Shown here: piece by piece, positions 28,235-37,741 of the stretch
Layout of the letters: every line of letters begins with the position of its first letter
Numbering within the stretch: the stretch's first letter is position 1
DNA from: Gamarada debralockiae
Taxonomy: Eukaryota > Ascomycota > Leotiomycetes > Helotiales > Hyphodiscaceae
DNA: 64,000 nucleotides
NCBI GenBank assembly: GCA_002803225.1
Contig: NXFV01001733.1
Span: 105,659-169,658 of the forward strand
Direction: 5' to 3'
The notes under the pieces: model-generated
The model's input: the letters and a program-made list of their open reading frames with translations, nothing else
Database searches by the model: none
What the model was told of the DNA's origin: nothing
Position numbers and translations under genes: made by a program

Positions 28235-30296
28235 TTACTTCAAGCTCTTATACCTTTCGTCGTCATAGGTCCCATCCACCATAAACTTGATCACAATCTG
28301 TTCGAATCTCTGCCCGATCCGTCTAACTCTATAACTCGCCTGGATTTCGATTGCTCGGCACCATGATCTTGTCACGTGAATACAGTGCCAGCAGTTCTTC
28401 TGGAGGTCTAAACCGGCGCCTCCAACTTTGTATGTCAATATGAACACCACGGGTCTCTTACTGTTCTTGAATTTTCTTAGACAAGCCGCCCGCTCGGGTC
28501 CGTCCCATTTGGCACGAAATGGATAAGCTTCTACTCCCCGCAGCTTGGAGATATAGTCTGTGGTAGTGAGTCAGAGCAGCTCTGTCAATTCGTGGATATA
28601 AATCCTATGAATTCGGTCTTGAAATTGCCCACCAATGCCGTGCTGAATTCCACATAAGAAATTGGCGCCTTCTTGGCCAGTCACATGCAAATGCGGACCG
28701 CCGACTGCGACAGAAAACTTATAGTAATGAGAGGGGTTCCGACGACAAAGAGGACAACGAGAGGGAGGATAACATACTCGATGAATACTTGCTTGCCAGG
28801 GTATTCGACCCATACTAGTGAGTTTGTGCGGAGTACGTATATGACATCGGCAACTACTTGGCACATCCCCTGCACCTTGGGCGCTTGCTCACCAACCTTC
28901 TGGTACAGTTCGGCATCGTTCAGCTTTTGGGATTGAAGCCAAGGACGTTTCCGTCGAGTTGATCGTAGACGTCTTCTACAAGCTTGCGAAGTGTCGTTCC
29001 TCTGTATTTCGCGAAGTCATCCGCGTCCCAATCCAGTTGACCAAGTGGCCGCCACGTTGATGCTATCACTTAACGGAGTCCTCAGTTAGTACGTGCCTGT
29101 GATTCAAATGTTCACGGTCCGTCAATTCATCCAATTCGACCCATGGTTTCATAATGAGCTGAGAGTTGCCTACCAAATTCCTCGCTTTATCACCCCTGAT
29201 TTTCGTCTTACTCAAATTCTCATCCCAATAGAATAGACCCTCCCGATTCTCGTTCATGATCTTGCTCATCATGAAAGATCGACTAAATTGGGGGTCAAAT
29301 CTCCCACTTCTGTTCTCATGTCATGCTCAAGGAGCAGTAAAAACCCAGTGGGGATTTTTGACGAAAATGCCCCTAGTTACTATTAACAGAATAAGAATTT
29401 GTTTTGTGTGTGGGTGAGTTGGCGGTGTCAAGGAATTGGAATGCGATTGAGCCGATCATGGTGTTGATATGACCTTTCAGATCTTGAAGAGACTTCTGGG
29501 GTCAGAGGTACGTCTTTCTTGATGCGATAGCAATTCTTCTGCTTGCGGAATGAGGTGTCGAAGCAGTATTGCTGGTTCCCTTTCAACACTGTCTGGAAGT
29601 GCTGCAGACATTGTGGCGTAGTAAAGAGCTTGCTCGCCAGCAAAAGAGCGGGTTTGATGATCTCGTAAACGTGATGCGGGCAGTCCGTCCAATGCTTCTC
29701 ATCAAAGATTAGGTGGATATCACCTGTGAGCGAGCATTTGAAGTCCAGATCTGCGGCGTACAGAGCCCCTTTCTTGATGACTTCTTGGGGCTTGTATCCA
29801 AGATCCCCACGTTTTCGCTTTTCACAAGTCAGAAGGCGGCGATCAGTGCCGGCTTTGGAGAAAGCTACTGAGTCGTAGTGGCATTTTGGCTCCGTTGAGA
29901 TGCTAAATTTGTAGGCTTTGGGGATCGTGAGGCGCATTGCAGACTTTTGATTGGATGCCTGAATGGTTGTCTTGTCCATGAGCGAGCACAGATTGTCGGA
30001 CCCCCTGGGATTTGCTGGCGGAGATTCAGGAGTAGTCGAAGTAGTCGTTGTCTTTAAGGATGGAAATCTGCGAGGCGATTCAGGTTCTTGACCCTTTGAA
30101 TCGCTGACACCTTCTGGAACATTATCCATAAGATTGTCTGGATCGTCCTGCTGGTGCTCATCTTTGGATTGTCTGGGTCCTCCGAGGTCACTTCCTTGAC
30201 GTTGTCGTCACTAAAGCCATCTATCGAATCATAGACCCCAGCTTGCTTGGCTTGCTCGACCATTTGCTCCAAAATCCCTGTCAAGTCAGTTTTCAT
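28235..30296 (-). pseudogene. Decayed SNF2-type helicase-like gene
   Basis: Several minus-strand fragments in order look like one degraded gene. From the 5' side: 30296 to about 30150 (MKTDLTGILEQMVEQAKQAG); 30129-29428 in another phase after a one-base shift (acidic/serine-rich, then PKAYKFSISTEPKCHYDSVA); 29272-29066 (NREGLFYWDENLSKTKIRGD); about 29040-28870 (LDWDADDFAKYRGTTLRKLV); and 28450-28235. The last fragment contains VGGAGLDLQ and QASYRVRRIGQ, which match helicase motifs V and VI of the SNF2 superfamily C-terminal domain. Motifs I-IV (including a Walker A or DEAH box) are not visible. Stops and frame changes between fragments indicate a pseudogene. The exact subfamily is not determinable. 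Confidence 0.6.
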
Positions 30297-31145
30297 GGGA
30301 AGTTCTAACTCGAAGCGATCTTCTTGAGTTTCGGCGGACGATGTGTCTTCAACTGGCAGTTAGGAAGGACCTACTTGGCAACGCCCTTCATTGTGCTCAT
30401 GTCCGTATCAGCTACGTCCTCGTACTCAGGTACCTCACTTTGGACGTCGTCTCTGTGACTGGGGGTGATACGGACCTTCTCTCTAATTTCCTCTCCCATT
30501 CCGTGATCATTGCAAGACTGGCTTGCATCTTTGCCTTAGTGTCCTCCTCCTTCCTGTAATTCTGAATGCCAAACGTGAAGCCGCCCTGGGCCGGCGAGCA
30601 GGTCGCAGTTTTTAAGGTGAGAGTTGCGGCATTTCGACAGGTAGCATGAGTCGAAAAGGATCTTGGAGCAACAAATCCTTCAATTATTCTGGCGTCGTGT
30701 CTGCTGAATCAAAAGTAATCAGGTCAGGATGTTGAGTATGAGGAGGTATAGAGGTTTGCCAATATAACTTGAATTATAGCGCAATACTCAGCAAATATCG
30801 AAGTAAATATTGAACAGTAGCATTATATTCACTTCTTTAGTCTGAGAACAGAGAATCATTCACTTACCACTTGGAGGTGAGACTCGAGCGCCGAAACTTT
30901 GCCGTCGAGACCACAATAATGAAATTAAGGTCAAAGAAGCTTTAGACTTCCTAGAAAACTTCAGGGTCCAATTAATTAAGAGGTTAATAGACCCTTTTGA
31001 TACTATTTTCGGTACTCTGGATCATAGTCTCAAAATTGGTCTCAGTCTAGCCTTCAAGGTCATCACTGAAACAAAGCCCTTGTCCCGAAGATTCAGAATC
31101 TCCCTCTTCTACCAATTCACTACCTACGCATCGAGCATTCGAATC
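30297..31145. other. A/T-rich eroded stretch
   Basis: About 850 bp between the helicase relic and the F-box-like remnant. From 30700 to 31050 it is clearly richer in A and T than the gene blocks. The left part may hold further 5' remains of the helicase gene in broken frames; none can be read with confidence. Confidence 0.4.
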
Positions 31146-31832
31146 ATGAGGTCAATTATGTCTATCCCTGGTCGCAAGGTGACAGCGAGCAAAACACGCA
31201 AAATAAGCAACCCACCACCCGTGGCACCATTTCCGTTTCTTCGTCTCCCCTTCGATATGAAATGCCTTATTTTCGATACTCTTCTTTGCGACGCGGTCAT
31301 CGAAATCCCCTTAAGAAAAGGACATCGATATATAGTCTGGGACCTAGCCCAGACGAGCAAAATAGTGAAGAGGGATATTGGAACTTGGCGGTCGTTCAAG
31401 GCTCAGATAAGGTGGCCCAAGGACCACAGTCTTAGACAACAAGCGGTTAAGGGACGAGAAGCTATGAAGGCTTCTCAATACATATTCCACGACCCCAAAA
31501 TGACCACTTTCCTCGACCTAGGGTTGCAAGTTCCAGAAAACATACTGAAAGATCGTATCGATAATTTCTTGTACACCGACCCATTAGTGGCGGACACACG
31601 ACATCTGCGATTTGATCTGCGATCACCCGTATTCGGCGACGGCGTACGAGTACCAGCCTTTAACCGGAAGGTTTAGGAGTGCCATCCTCATATTGTTATA
31701 AATAACCTCATAACTCAGAGTTTGAAGAAGCCTAAAAACCTCCAAAGTCTACAGCTGATCTGCAATGAATGTACAAGTATGCTCGGCTTGTCTGGAAATA
31801 TCATGAGTGTTACCAGGGCTGGAAATTTATAG
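31146..31832 (+). pseudogene. Broken F-box/2EXR-like protein gene
   Basis: An open frame from ATG 31146 to TAG 31674-31676 encodes 176 residues with a motif near the start, FPFLRLPFDMKCLIFDTLLC, resembling the F-box or 2EXR-type leader found in many ascomycete orphan proteins. The same frame continues past the TAG as plausible protein (ECHPHIVINNLITQSLKKPK, NLQSLQLICNECTS) until TAG at 31830-31832. The stop followed by GAG could derive from CAG by a C-to-T change, the type of mutation RIP makes. No function can be given. It is probably a truncated relic, although the 176-residue form could in principle be expressed. Confidence 0.45.
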
Positions 31833-32326
31833 ACAGTACAACGGTGGATGGAGTAAAGTTGGTAAGGACTGATATCCCTGGCAAGGAAAACGCGATAATG
31901 GTGTTATTTGACATCCCCGACCTAACTATTGGAGCATATTAAGCATAGTGGATAACTATGAGGAAAATTAGAAGAAAATATGATAGCTTATCAATTGATC
32001 TCCTAGACCTCAATCCGAAGACTATTCGTGGCATCTGAAAGTGAAGCAAAGAGGTAACTGAAACGCAGGCCCTTGAAACCTCGCCGCCAAAAACAACAAC
32101 AATGACAGTGGGAAAAGAGAGTGGGAAAAGAATTTGACTTCCAGATTTCCCAGCCAATTCAACGTAGAGGGATTGTTCCCTCAACCGAGCCCAAATCGTA
32201 ACAAACATTGTGATATCTGCGTCAAGACATTCTAATACACACAACAACCTGACCAACGCCACCCATATGCAGAGACTTCTAGCACACATGGATCTGACAA
32301 CCCAGTCTAACGTATCATCATGTCTT
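31833..32326. other. Intergenic region, no gene seen
   Basis: About 490 bp of sequence without a recognisable feature. It forms the right border of the eroded patch that starts after 25.3 kb. Confidence 0.45.
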
Positions 32327-32920
32327 CTATAATTTCTCCTGGTTCTGTTTCTGCTCAATCTCCCTCGCCAACTCCTCTTTCAAGCTCTTCGTCAACTCAA
32401 CAGCTTCGTCATCATCAAGCTCGCTTCTCTGACCTCTTCCAAACATAGTAAATGATCGATTCCGTAGCTCTGGTGTGAGTGCTGGTCGAGGGATGATGTG
32501 AAAATGTACGTGCGGGACAACTTGAGCGGCTGCTGCTCCTGTACAATAACGACAATTAGCCTCGCGTACACTTACACAATTAGCAGACTTCGAATATGAT
32601 ATACCGTTATTCTGAACAATGTTCCAGTCCCAAACCCCAGTGACGTTTGCCAAAACCCTCGATAGTCTCGGTAACCACATCCCCAACTCTCTACTCTCCT
32701 CCTCTGTGACATCAGAGATCTTCTCATGATGTTTCCTCGTTGTAACCAGCATATGCCCCCGGCTCAATGGCATGATATCCAGAAAAGCCATGCATAACGG
32801 CGTACTGAGTACCACGAAGGCGGATGGGGCCACGCGCTCGTGGTCAGAACTGGGGTTCGCGGAGGGCGGATAGGCTTCTGCGATGTTGCAGAAAGGGCAT
32901 TCAGAGTTGGGCGACGACAT
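32327..32920 (-). CDS. HIT-family hydrolase (Hnt1-like)
   Basis: Histidine-triad nucleotide hydrolase, probably acting on adenosine phosphoramidates or related nucleotides. Exons: 32605-32920 and 32327-32538, giving 175 residues. The first exon has the CPFCNIAEAYPP start, with a CxxC pair common in HIT proteins, and LDIMPLSRGHMLV. The splice junction gives QNNGAAAAQVVPHVHFHIIP, with the triad H115, H117 and H119 and its nucleophile H117. The NNGxxAxQxVxHVHFH context resembles Hnt1/HINT more than FHIT. The C-terminal 50 residues are a charged helix (EAVELTKSLKEELAREIEQ). Intron signals are GTATAT and GTACAG. Confidence 0.9.
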   Translation of the reverse strand: MSSPNSECPFCNIAEAYPPSANPSSDHERVAPSAFVVLSTPLCMAFLDIMPLSRGHMLVTTRKHHEKISDVTEEESRELGMWLPRLSRVLANVTGVWDWNIVQNNGISYSKSANCVSVREANCRYCTGAAAAQVVPHVHFHIIPRPALTPELRNRSFTMFGRGQRSELDDDEAVELTKSLKEELAREIEQKQNQEKL

Positions 32921-33574
32921 TACGAATGTTTGATAAGGAGCGCACCTCCGATCAGGAGGTTGGGTTCGTTATCGCGCTGGGCGCATGGTGACGATGATGA
33001 TGTTGAGTGCTGAAGTTCCCCCAGATTCTTTGGCGGTTTAGCGAGCCAAGGCCTTCGTTTGACGAGGAGTCAGGGGGCGCGTTCTACAACAAAAATGTCA
33101 ATAAATATCTTATTAATGGCCAACTAGACCTCAGGAATCACCGCCAGGTTATATAAGCATTCTCTGGACAGGTCACCTCCATTCTGGGGCATTAGGGTTG
33201 AGCATTTTGGCAATCCGGGCAAGTATCCATTGAAGAAGAGTTGTGAATGGCATTCATTGTTTGAATGCCAGGAATTAAACATTGATTGGTATCATAATGG
33301 TATGCCAGCACGCTAAAATGCATGACTGAAAAACGCTGCACTGAACAATGTGAGGCCTCATAACGCCGGGGGTATTTACCAGTCCTCCCAGCCCATAAGC
33401 AATGCACCATAAAAGCTCCTTGGGCCTCCTCCCCTCAACCAAGGGCTCTGTTGAACCCAAAGAACAACCCCTATTAGCCAATTCTCTTTTGCCGATCCTT
33501 TCACATCACAACACAGTAAGCTCTCAATGAGAAGATTTTCGATATCCTCGTCCTCAATCCTACAACTGTTCAAC
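32921..33574. other. Intergenic region, no gene seen
   Basis: About 650 bp upstream of the HIT gene and downstream of the UBTD-like gene, both on the minus strand. It holds the promoter of the HIT gene; nothing else is recognisable. Confidence 0.5.
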
Positions 33575-34838
33575 CTAACTCGACGACCTATGATTGGTCT
33601 TCGGAGTGGCGCCTTTGGAATGCTGGGTCTCGGAGACGAATGCCTGGAGCATATTACCCTCCTTCCAGCCTTGCTCCACCAATGTCTTTTCTTCGTCCAA
33701 CAAGCGGCCCAGGTAGTAGAGATGTATACGTTTGGGTGGTGTGAGACCTCCTGACTGAGTGAACTTCCGTATCAGCTGTCGCACGGTGTCTTTCTTCCCA
33801 GCAGTGATAATCAGATCTCGAGTTCCCCCATCACTCCGTCTAGCCTTCAACCGAATTTCCTCATTGTTGGGATCGGCAACACCCTTTCCTTTCTCTTCTC
33901 TCCGTCTCTGAAGCTCTTCTTCATCCTCCTCGCTCACAGCCTCGCTCTTGTCGACTTCCTCGTCCTTTGAACCGTCATCCTCTAGCACAGGATCTTCAAC
34001 GACCAAATTGGTGGGACTGAAAGTCTCGGAGTCAGCAGCCACTCAACTGAGGTGAAGGAATAAGAGCTACGCGGTTTAGGAAGAAATGCCCCCGAAAACT
34101 ACTTACTCGCAAACGACGTATTTAGGGAGAGGATAAAACGCCCCCGATATATCATACACACCCCTATCCAAAGTTGAATGCGGTAGAGTGATGGAAGCTG
34201 CCTTCAGAATTTCCTGCGCGGTTTTGATACCACCATCATGATCTTCAACATCTCCTCCAGCCCAAATCACCTCCAGCGCCGTTCTGATGGTTTGCCAAAC
34301 CTCCTGCCGTCCAGTTACACGAGTGAAGAAGAAGTCTTCTCGTTCCTGGTCGATCTCATGACGGGTCCAGGTTTTGTCTGTGCTGGTCCAGACAAGAGGT
34401 TTGAGCTCCTTGTTTGGTTTTACTTTTGGAGCTTCGTCTTTCTTTGGTTGATGGTTGGATTGGGATTGCTGAGGTGGGTTACTTCGTGCGGTAGAGGGTC
34501 TACCAAGCGCTGGATTCTGTGAAATAACCGGAGTCAGTAATCGCTCAATAGAAATGGAAGATTGGAGGTGAGCAGATTTCAAGAGTTCCAGGCCCAAAAG
34601 ACACCATCTACAGGGTCGAAGTTGGGAGTAGAACTCATGAATCCGGCCGCAATTTGGGAAAGCTGCTCCAAGCACTACATACCGATTGCGGTTGTGCAGA
34701 TATTATAGGGTTGCGAGAGGAGGCATTGCCCTGGCCATCGTTGTAGGGAGCGAGCGTGGAGGCACAGCAGCCCTACGGTTTTATAAGCTTCTAGTCATTG
34801 CTTTTTAAGGATCCAGAGGTGTTGCGAGTGCTTACCAT
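33575..34838 (-). CDS. UBTD1/2-like ubiquitin-domain protein with MGCC lipidation start
   Basis: Homologue of the UBTD (DC-UbP) family, which couples E2 and deubiquitinating enzymes. Exons: 34836-34838, 34683-34772, 34107-34516 and 33575-34016, giving 314 residues. The first coding exon is just the ATG; splicing (GTAAGC donor, CCGTAG acceptor) creates MGCCAS, an N-myristoylation and palmitoylation signal also seen at the start of animal UBTD1. The N-terminal UBTD domain (about residues 60-165) has LVWTSTDKTWTRHEIDQERE and GRQEVWQTIRTALEVI, ending YVVCDPTNLVVEDPVL. An acidic linker and a C-terminal ubiquitin-like domain follow (DLIITAGKKDTVRQLIRKFT, IHLYYLGRLLDEEKTLVEQG). All phases fit. An alternative start at 34675 would lack the conserved leader. 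Confidence 0.88.
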
Positions 34839-35881
34839 GGCTCACCACGCGCTGTTCGACGTGCTCTCGTGCGTGCACGACCGAGGTATTCGATGCTGTT
34901 GAATGATAACGAGATCTCCTCTTCCTGCGCTCGAGCTAATTGGGGAGGCGAATCAATATAATGCCAGTAACTTATGATAATGGTATCCAAAAGAATCATT
35001 CACAAAAAGAGCGAATAGAAGAAGTATGATAGCGGTACAGCAATATCAAGTATTCATGTTGAATGCGAATAAGTTGTTGTGTTGGTGTACGAGTTGGAGA
35101 AGAGGAGTTCAAGGTCAAGGCTCAGCCCAGGTCATGCAACTGCGTGCTGCAGGGGGGTGAATGTCACGGATATTCCTCGGGCCCGTGCGAGGAAGGCGGA
35201 GAGGAGTGTGTGAGGCATTATTTGTGATTTATATTTCAATTTACGGTCTACCAGATTACTACTCTACTATTAAGGCCTTTGAGTTTGAAATGTCTTCACT
35301 GATTTCAGAGAAACTCTCCCTAACCTAAAGCAATGCAACTGAGGGCTATGAATGAACTGGAGCGGATATAAACCCGAAAACGGATTGTTCAACATGAGAG
35401 GGGTAGAATGATCTGATATCGTAGCATGATGTAAACGTTAGTGAAAATTCTGGCCAGTCATGTATTGAGTCTCTCATCCTGTCAACCCTTGGCAGCTCGA
35501 TATGATGCGGGTCTCAAAGGCGTTTGCCACGTGATTATCATTTGAAAGTGGCAATCCTCCATGTGACAATTCTAAATCGCTTGACGGATTCGCTTTTGGA
35601 ATCTAAAGGTTTAGTAAGCTCTAGAGTGAATTAAATACCAAAAAAGTAAAATAAATATAAACAAAAAAAACTCAATACTTCAACTCCCACCCTGCGCTCA
35701 AGATCCCCTACAACTGCGCAACCGTTGATCAATCCTAAAACGGAAAGGTGCGAAATCGATTTTCTCAGCCTCGCCTTGGCGATTCTTTCAGAACTTCCGC
35801 ACCTTCAAGATCTCCTCCACAACAACATCGCAACTCCCAAACCCTTCAACTCACAATCAAATTCTTCGAACTAGGTCAAAC
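34839..35881. promoter_or_regulatory. Divergent intergenic region of UBTD-like gene and RPB12
   Basis: About 1.04 kb between divergent starts. From 35,620 to 35,690 it is strongly A-rich (runs of A with interspersed T), followed by a C-rich, T-poor leader before the RPB12 ATG, a common fungal core-promoter layout. No gene or repeat is seen. Confidence 0.45.
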
Positions 35882-36185
35882 ATGTCTCGCGAAGCCTACC
35901 AAGTCCCCACCACAGCACCAGCCCCTGGCCGCGACGCTTTCTCGGGTGGCATGCAACTCGAAGGCCCCGCAATCAACTACCTGTGCGGCGACTGCAACTC
36001 CAAGATTCCGTTGAAGAAGGGCGATCCTATTCGTTGTAAGGAGTGTGGACATCGTGTTTTGTATAAGGAGCGGACTAAGAGGTGAGTGAGTTTGCATGGG
36101 CAGGGAAGAGGATGAGGAGGATAGGTTCGAGAAGAGAGATGTGCTAACATAGGTTTGCAGAATGGTGCAGTTCGAGGCGCGATAA
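35882..36185 (+). CDS. RPB12: RNA polymerases I, II and III subunit RPABC4 (Rpb12)
   Basis: Smallest shared subunit of the three nuclear RNA polymerases. Exons: 35882-36081 and 36161-36185, giving 74 residues. The second coding exon is only 25 nt and supplies the invariant C-terminus RMVQFEAR; the intron has a GCTAAC branch site. A zinc ribbon is formed by C35, C38, C52 and C55 (YLCGDCNSKIP...IRCKECGHRVLYKERTKR). The N-terminal 30 residues are variable. The ATG at 35882 is the only suitable one. The downstream GPN1 gene, which acts in RNA polymerase II assembly and nuclear import, is convergent 251 bp away. Confidence 0.96.
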
Positions 36186-36436
36186 TGAACTGCGAGTGGG
36201 AGGAATACGATGATATGATACTGAGGAAGTGGGAGGCTAGAGACTGATATGGGGAGGGAGGCGTAGATGGGCATAGCAGAGGCGTTTGGGTCACTTTGCA
36301 GAATGAATGGTTTATGGAAGCATCAAAAAGTCAAAGACAAAACTGTAGTACATGTCTTTTATGCAGAATTTTCCTATGGTATCAAATGCGCCGTGCAATG
36401 CTACCATCTAACGCCCCCTTTTCCCTTCTCCGGCCC

Positions 36437-37666
36437 TTACCCCTGACTTGTCCGAAGATACCTCGTGAAGCTGTGGTCATCGTTTGTAGGTCCTCCTGTC
36501 TCGTCCTCAAGCGCTTGCTTATACCTCGTAGTCAAGCCATCCGCATCATCCTTCTCAGCATCAGCTTCATCTGAGTCCTCATCCATGTCGCTGAGCGTAT
36601 CCATATCAGGTGTGTCATCCACTGGCGGTTTTCTCGACGAAGGCTCGCCAGAAACGGCCATATCCTTCATCAACCTTCCAAGTTCCTTCTCTCTGTTGGC
36701 AACTTTCTCTTGCTCTCTCTGCTTCTTCCTCCGTTCTAATTCTGGCTTGTAATCTCTCTCAAACTCCTGTGCTTTCTCTTCCACCGCGGCAAAGAACTCG
36801 TCGACACCCGCCCCAGTCATAGAACTAACCCCAACCACGCTCAAATGGCTATAGAATTCCTCCAACATCAAGCTCATGCTATTCAGCAAGGAGCCCATAT
36901 ATCCACTTCCACCACCCAAACCACCTGAACCTCCCTCCAGGCCTCCAAAACTTCCAGCTTCCTCTTCCTCTCTCAACGCAGCCTGGAAAGCCTCAAAGTC
37001 CGTCATCCACTCCTTAGCAAACTCCGCGTCTTTAACATCTGTCTTGTTGAACACCAGGATCATAGGTAGTTTCGTCTTATACAGAATACTGCACGCATAC
37101 AGCATATTACTCATAAATGTACTTGTAGAAGCCGTCCGTGGCGTATCAATAATATACGCAATAACCGTAGGGAACGTGCTCGCCAACGAATCCAACAAAA
37201 TGCTTCCCGACGCACTCCAAACGAAGACTTCAATCTGTCCAGGCGTATCCACCAATATATTCTTAATCGGTTTAATAGCAGGTTTGGCGGGGTCAGGAGT
37301 CGTGCGTTTCTCGAGGAGAGTAAGGATTTGGTCTATCTTTGTGGCGAAGAGGTTCAGGGAGGTGAGAATTCCGCCGTTGGGGCCTAGGTTGTAGGATTTC
37401 ATGACTTCTTTGTAGTTCACCGAATCGCGGATGTCAATGTTGCTTTCGAAGGGGACGTTGCGGACTGCGGGGTCAAGATTGATCACGTATGGAGGATCTT
37501 TTTGGCCGTGTAGGTGCGCGTTTATTCGTTGCATGAAGGTCGTTTTGCCTGAGCCTGTAGAGGAGATTAGCAGAGCTTGACTTCAAAGGTAGAGAGACAA
37601 ACCAGCCATGCCTACGCAGACAATAGCTACAGGCTGATGACCTGCGGGAGCTTGAGAGGTCGCCAT
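36437..37666 (-). CDS. NPA3: GPN-loop GTPase 1 (Npa3)
   Basis: GTPase needed for assembly and nuclear import of RNA polymerase II. Exons: 37603-37666 and 36437-37554 with a 48-nt intron; 393 residues. Splicing rebuilds the P-loop GMAGSGKTT at about 19-27. The signature GPN loop is at 79-81 ([17 protein letters not shown]). G3 is DTPGQIEVF, and the guanine-specificity motif is NKTD ([16 protein letters not shown]). A glycine-rich insert ([20 protein letters not shown]) and a charged coiled C-terminus follow, ending in an acidic tail. It is divergent from CWF19, with a very short spacer. Confidence 0.95.
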
Positions 37667-37741
37667 ATCCTTATTTCGTGGTACGAAACTTGGAGTGTTG
37701 TTTGACGTTGAAGTTAGGAAAATCGCGGGGCGCGAAGTGGG

